DNA from: JBOGIG01 sp050742455
GTDB lineage: Bacteria > Actinomycetota > Acidimicrobiia > Acidimicrobiales > JBOGIG01
Direction: 5' to 3'
Length of the DNA stretch: 7,672 nt
NCBI GenBank assembly: GCA_050742455.1
Contig: JBOGIG010000134.1
Span: 1 to 7,672 of the forward strand
Below the pieces are notes generated by a model. It ran no database searches. It saw only the letters and a list, made by a program, of their open reading frames with translations, and had not been told where the DNA came from. Shown piece by piece: positions 6,205 through 7,672 of this stretch. The translations under genes were made by a program, and so were the position numbers. Each line of letters opens with the position of its first letter. Within the stretch, counting starts at the first letter, position 1.

Positions 6205-6849
6205 ATGTTGCATCTCTCCCAGCACGCCGAGGCCGACAAGCTCCTGAGCGAGAGCCCTCTGGCCCTGCTGATCGGATTGGTTCTCGATCAGCAGATCCCA
6301 CTGGAGAAGGCCTTCAGATCCCCCTTGGACCTCAAGGAGCGCCTCGGAGGGCGCCTCGACGTGGGCGAGATCGCCGCCATGGACCCTGATGTCCTGGCGA
6401 AGGTGTTCTCCATCGTGCCTGCCCTTCACCGCTTCCCCGCCTCGATGGCGGCCCGCACCCAGGAGCTGTGCCGGGTCATCGAGAACGACTACCAGGGCGA
6501 CGCCGCTCAGGTCTGGAGCAAGGCCTCCAGTGGCCGCGAGCTGCTGGCCAATCTCAAGGGCCTGCCCGGCTTCGGGGACCAAAAGGCCCGAATCTTCGTG
6601 GCCTTCCTGGGCAAGCAGTTGGGGGTAGGGCCCCGGGGATGGAAGGCCGTGTCTGAACCATTTGGCCAGACCGGCACCTACCGCTCGATTGCCGACATCG
6701 ACGGTCCGGAGGCCTTGCTCAGGGTTAGGGCCTACAAGACCCGGATGAAAGCCAAGGCCAAGGCCACGGCCACAGCCACGGCCGATACCAGGACCAAGGC
6801 CAACGCCACGGCCGATACCAAGGCCGAGACCAGGGCCAGGGTCACCTGA
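6205..6849 (+). CDS. HhH-GPD-type base-excision DNA repair family protein, uncharacterised actinobacterial group
   Basis: A small helix-hairpin-helix protein of the DNA glycosylase superfamily, presumably acting on damaged bases; its activity is not established. Seen: LVLDQQIPLEKAF (residues 25-37), matching the superfamily's early QQ helix, and the hairpin LKGLPGFGDQKARIFVAFL (117-135), the DNA-backbone-binding element. No catalytic Asp of the Nth/MutY type (the D of DTHV) is evident after the hairpin, where QLGVGPRGW occurs instead, and there is no C-terminal Cys cluster for an iron-sulfur centre. It matches the uncharacterised HhH-GPD family I recall from Actinobacteria, whose members also tend to end in a Lys/Ala-rich tail. 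Here residues 182-214 form a low-complexity Lys/Ala/Thr tail built from repeats. ATG 6205 is the clear start. It lies 35 bp after aceE and 26 bp before thiE, all on one strand. Confidence 0.88.
   Translation: MLHLSQHAEADKLLSESPLALLIGLVLDQQIPLEKAFRSPLDLKERLGGRLDVGEIAAMDPDVLAKVFSIVPALHRFPASMAARTQELCRVIENDYQGDAAQVWSKASSGRELLANLKGLPGFGDQKARIFVAFLGKQLGVGPRGWKAVSEPFGQTGTYRSIADIDGPEALLRVRAYKTRMKAKAKATATATADTRTKANATADTKAETRARVT
6751..6846 (+). repeat. Low-complexity repeat encoding the Lys/Ala/Thr tail of the HhH-GPD protein
   Basis: The last 33 codons before the stop are built from GCCAAG, GCCACG and ACCAAG-like hexamers. A 16-bp word, GCCACGGCCGATACCA, recurs at 6775-6790 and 6805-6820, giving a 30-nt (10-residue) period: ATADTRTKAN then ATADTKAETR. 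All repeat steps are multiples of three, so copy changes keep the frame. Confidence 0.85.
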
Positions 6850-6854
6850 TCGCT

Positions 6855-6873
6855 CCCAGCTCGGGGGGCTGGG
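6855..6873 (+). promoter_or_regulatory. Stem-loop immediately upstream of the thiE start
   Basis: CCCAGC (6855-6860) pairs perfectly with GCTGGG (6868-6873) around a 7-nt loop TCGGGGG. The stem ends 2 nt before the TTG start and would overlap the ribosome-binding region. There is no U tract, so an intrinsic terminator is unlikely. A translational effect is possible but speculative. Confidence 0.35.
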
Positions 6874-6875
6874 CC

Positions 6876-7544
6876 TTGGACGCTCGCCGGCTGTACCTGT
6901 GCACGCCCGACCGGCCTGACCTGGAGTGGTTCCTGCGGGAGTGCATCGCCGGGGGCGTCGACATCGTGCAGTTGCGGGACAAGTCCCTTTCGGATCGCCC
7001 GCTCATGGCCCGAGCGCAATTGGCCCGGGACGTTTGCGGCGAATCGGGGATCCCGTTCATCCTCAATGATCGGGCCGATGTGGCCCTGGCCGTCGGGGCC
7101 GATGGCGTGCACGTGGGCCAGGACGACCTGCCGCCGGCCCTGGCCCGTCGCATCATGGGTCCCCATGCCATCGTCGGACTGTCCACGCACTCTCGGTCCG
7201 AACTCGACGCCTCAGATGCCGAGCCAGTCGACTATGTCTCAGTGGGGCCGGTAACGGAAACTCCGACCAAGCCAGGCCGGGCCGGCACTGGGCTCGGCTA
7301 CGTGGACTATGCCGCCCGGGTATGCCGGCGCCCCTTCTTCGTGACGGGTGGTATCAACCCCGAAAGCGCCGGTCCCGTGCTGGCGGCTGGAGCCCGCGCA
7401 GTGGTGGTGGTTCGAGCTCTTGGTGACTCGCCCGATCCCCGCCGGATAGCGAAGTCGATCAGGACGGTTCTCGCCGGGGGCCAGAGTGCCGGGGTCGAGA
7501 GCGCCGGGGGCCAGAGCGCCGGGGGCCAGAGCGCCGGGAGGTGA
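6876..7544 (+). CDS. thiE: Thiamine-phosphate synthase
   Basis: Joins the hydroxymethylpyrimidine diphosphate and thiazole phosphate units to make thiamine phosphate, in a cytosolic TIM barrel. Family motifs in order: QLRDKS (32-37), ILNDRADVA (62-70), ADGVHVGQDDLP (75-86), GLSTHS, DYVSVGPVTETPTKPG and VTGGINPESAG. Asp65 and Asp84 correspond to the two magnesium-binding aspartates of the B. subtilis enzyme, at the same 19-residue spacing. The only sensible start is TTG 6876; no ATG or GTG lies nearby in frame. It follows a G-rich stretch and a small hairpin. The core ends near residue 199, and the last 22 residues are a pentapeptide repeat of the AGGQS type. The gene sits 26 bp after the HhH-GPD gene in the aceE-containing run; its product pathway supplies the AceE cofactor. 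No thiamine riboswitch is visible upstream. Confidence 0.95.
   Translation: MDARRLYLCTPDRPDLEWFLRECIAGGVDIVQLRDKSLSDRPLMARAQLARDVCGESGIPFILNDRADVALAVGADGVHVGQDDLPPALARRIMGPHAIVGLSTHSRSELDASDAEPVDYVSVGPVTETPTKPGRAGTGLGYVDYAARVCRRPFFVTGGINPESAGPVLAAGARAVVVVRALGDSPDPRRIAKSIRTVLAGGQSAGVESAGGQSAGGQSAGR
7473..7540 (+). repeat. 15-bp tandem repeat encoding the C-terminal pentapeptides of ThiE
   Basis: Four 15-bp units of the form GCCGGGGGCCAGAGC start at 7473, 7488, 7503 and 7518, with a partial fifth at 7533-7540. The third and fourth are identical, the first differs at one base and the second is more diverged. They encode AGGQS, AGVES, AGGQS, AGGQS, then AGR and the stop. Confidence 0.9.
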
Positions 7545-7570
7545 TAGTCGTCTGCCGGCAGGCAGGCGGG

Positions 7571-7672
7571 CTACTTGGTCTTGACCAGGATGGGCAGGCC
7601 GCAGTTCAGGTAGTTGTTGACCACGTCGGCCCCGGCCAGGTTCACGCCCAGGGCGTCCAGCACCGGGCCGAG
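7571..7672 (-). CDS. C-terminal fragment of an unidentified protein, convergent with thiE
   Basis: The last 33 codons of a gene entering from beyond the right edge, ending at TAG (7573-7571). Every sense codon visible ends in G or C, which strongly supports real coding sequence. The fragment reads LGPVLDALGVNLAGADV, then a short segment containing NNYLNCGLP, and ends ILVKTK. The ending LAGADV...C..P.LV reminds me of C-termini of secreted actinobacterial proteins, but 33 residues are too few to assign a family. It converges on thiE with a 26-bp gap (7545-7570). That gap holds a 10-bp loopless palindrome (7552-7561) and no clear terminator. Confidence 0.75.
   Translation of the reverse strand, partial: LGPVLDALGVNLAGADVVNNYLNCGLPILVKTK

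Noticed and set aside
5357..6301. Minus-strand open frame of 314 codons inside aceE and the start of the HhH-GPD gene
   Set aside because: It is antisense to well-conserved aceE sequence; the frame is open because of third-position GC bias, and its Gly/Arg/Val-rich translation resembles no family.
6820..6875. Possible thiamine riboswitch before thiE, suggested by ACCTGATC (6844-6851) and CGAGAC upstream
   Set aside because: The spacing is far too short for the ~100-nt fold, the TAATACC-type core is missing, and the upstream part is the coding tail of the HhH-GPD gene.
7552..7561. Palindrome CTGCCGGCAG between convergent genes as a terminator
   Set aside because: It has no loop, so it cannot form a useful RNA hairpin by itself, and there is no U tract on either strand.

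Overview
The window is GC-rich chromosomal DNA, with G or C at nearly every third codon position. It looks like a high-GC actinobacterium. The homodimeric-type pyruvate dehydrogenase E1 resembles mycobacterial AceE, and the HhH-GPD protein resembles a family I know mainly from Actinobacteria. Several start codons lie 6-9 nt behind a TANNNT-like -10 box with no Shine-Dalgarno sequence, as in actinobacterial leaderless genes. A lineage such as Acidimicrobiia is plausible but cannot be fixed from the sequence. I see no tRNA, rRNA, insertion sequence, phage gene or CRISPR array, and no gene-free stretch above 300 bases.

Left block, minus strand, read right to left: a metal-dependent amidohydrolase (2489-1266), RNase HI (1278-775, overlapping the amidohydrolase stop), a 145-bp gap with two copies of a 31-bp repeat, then a type-II 3-hydroxyacyl-CoA dehydrogenase-like SDR whose last ~45 residues lie beyond base 1. 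Right block, plus strand: a class II aldolase/adducin-family protein (2510-3247), aceE (3332-6169), an HhH-GPD base-excision-repair-type protein (6205-6849) and thiE (6876-7544). A convergent gene enters at the right edge; only its last 33 codons are visible.

The two blocks diverge from a 20-bp gap (2490-2509). Its only AT-rich core can be read as overlapping -10 boxes facing both ways, each placed so that transcription would begin at the start codon. AceE feeds pyruvate into acetyl-CoA and needs thiamine diphosphate; thiE, two genes downstream, makes thiamine phosphate. The SDR suits acyl-CoA or steroid-type oxidation. The amidohydrolase and aldolase are probably catabolic, with unknown substrates. 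rnhA and the HhH-GPD gene are nucleic-acid housekeeping genes.

I see no new defence, mobile or biosynthetic system. What stands out is repeat structure. Nearly every gene edge carries a short GC-rich tandem or direct repeat: a hexamer run, a 10-bp minisatellite, a 16-bp duplication carrying the aceE stop, a 30-nt-period Lys/Ala tail, a 15-bp pentapeptide repeat ending ThiE, and the 31-bp pair. AceE also carries an unusual charged linker insert.
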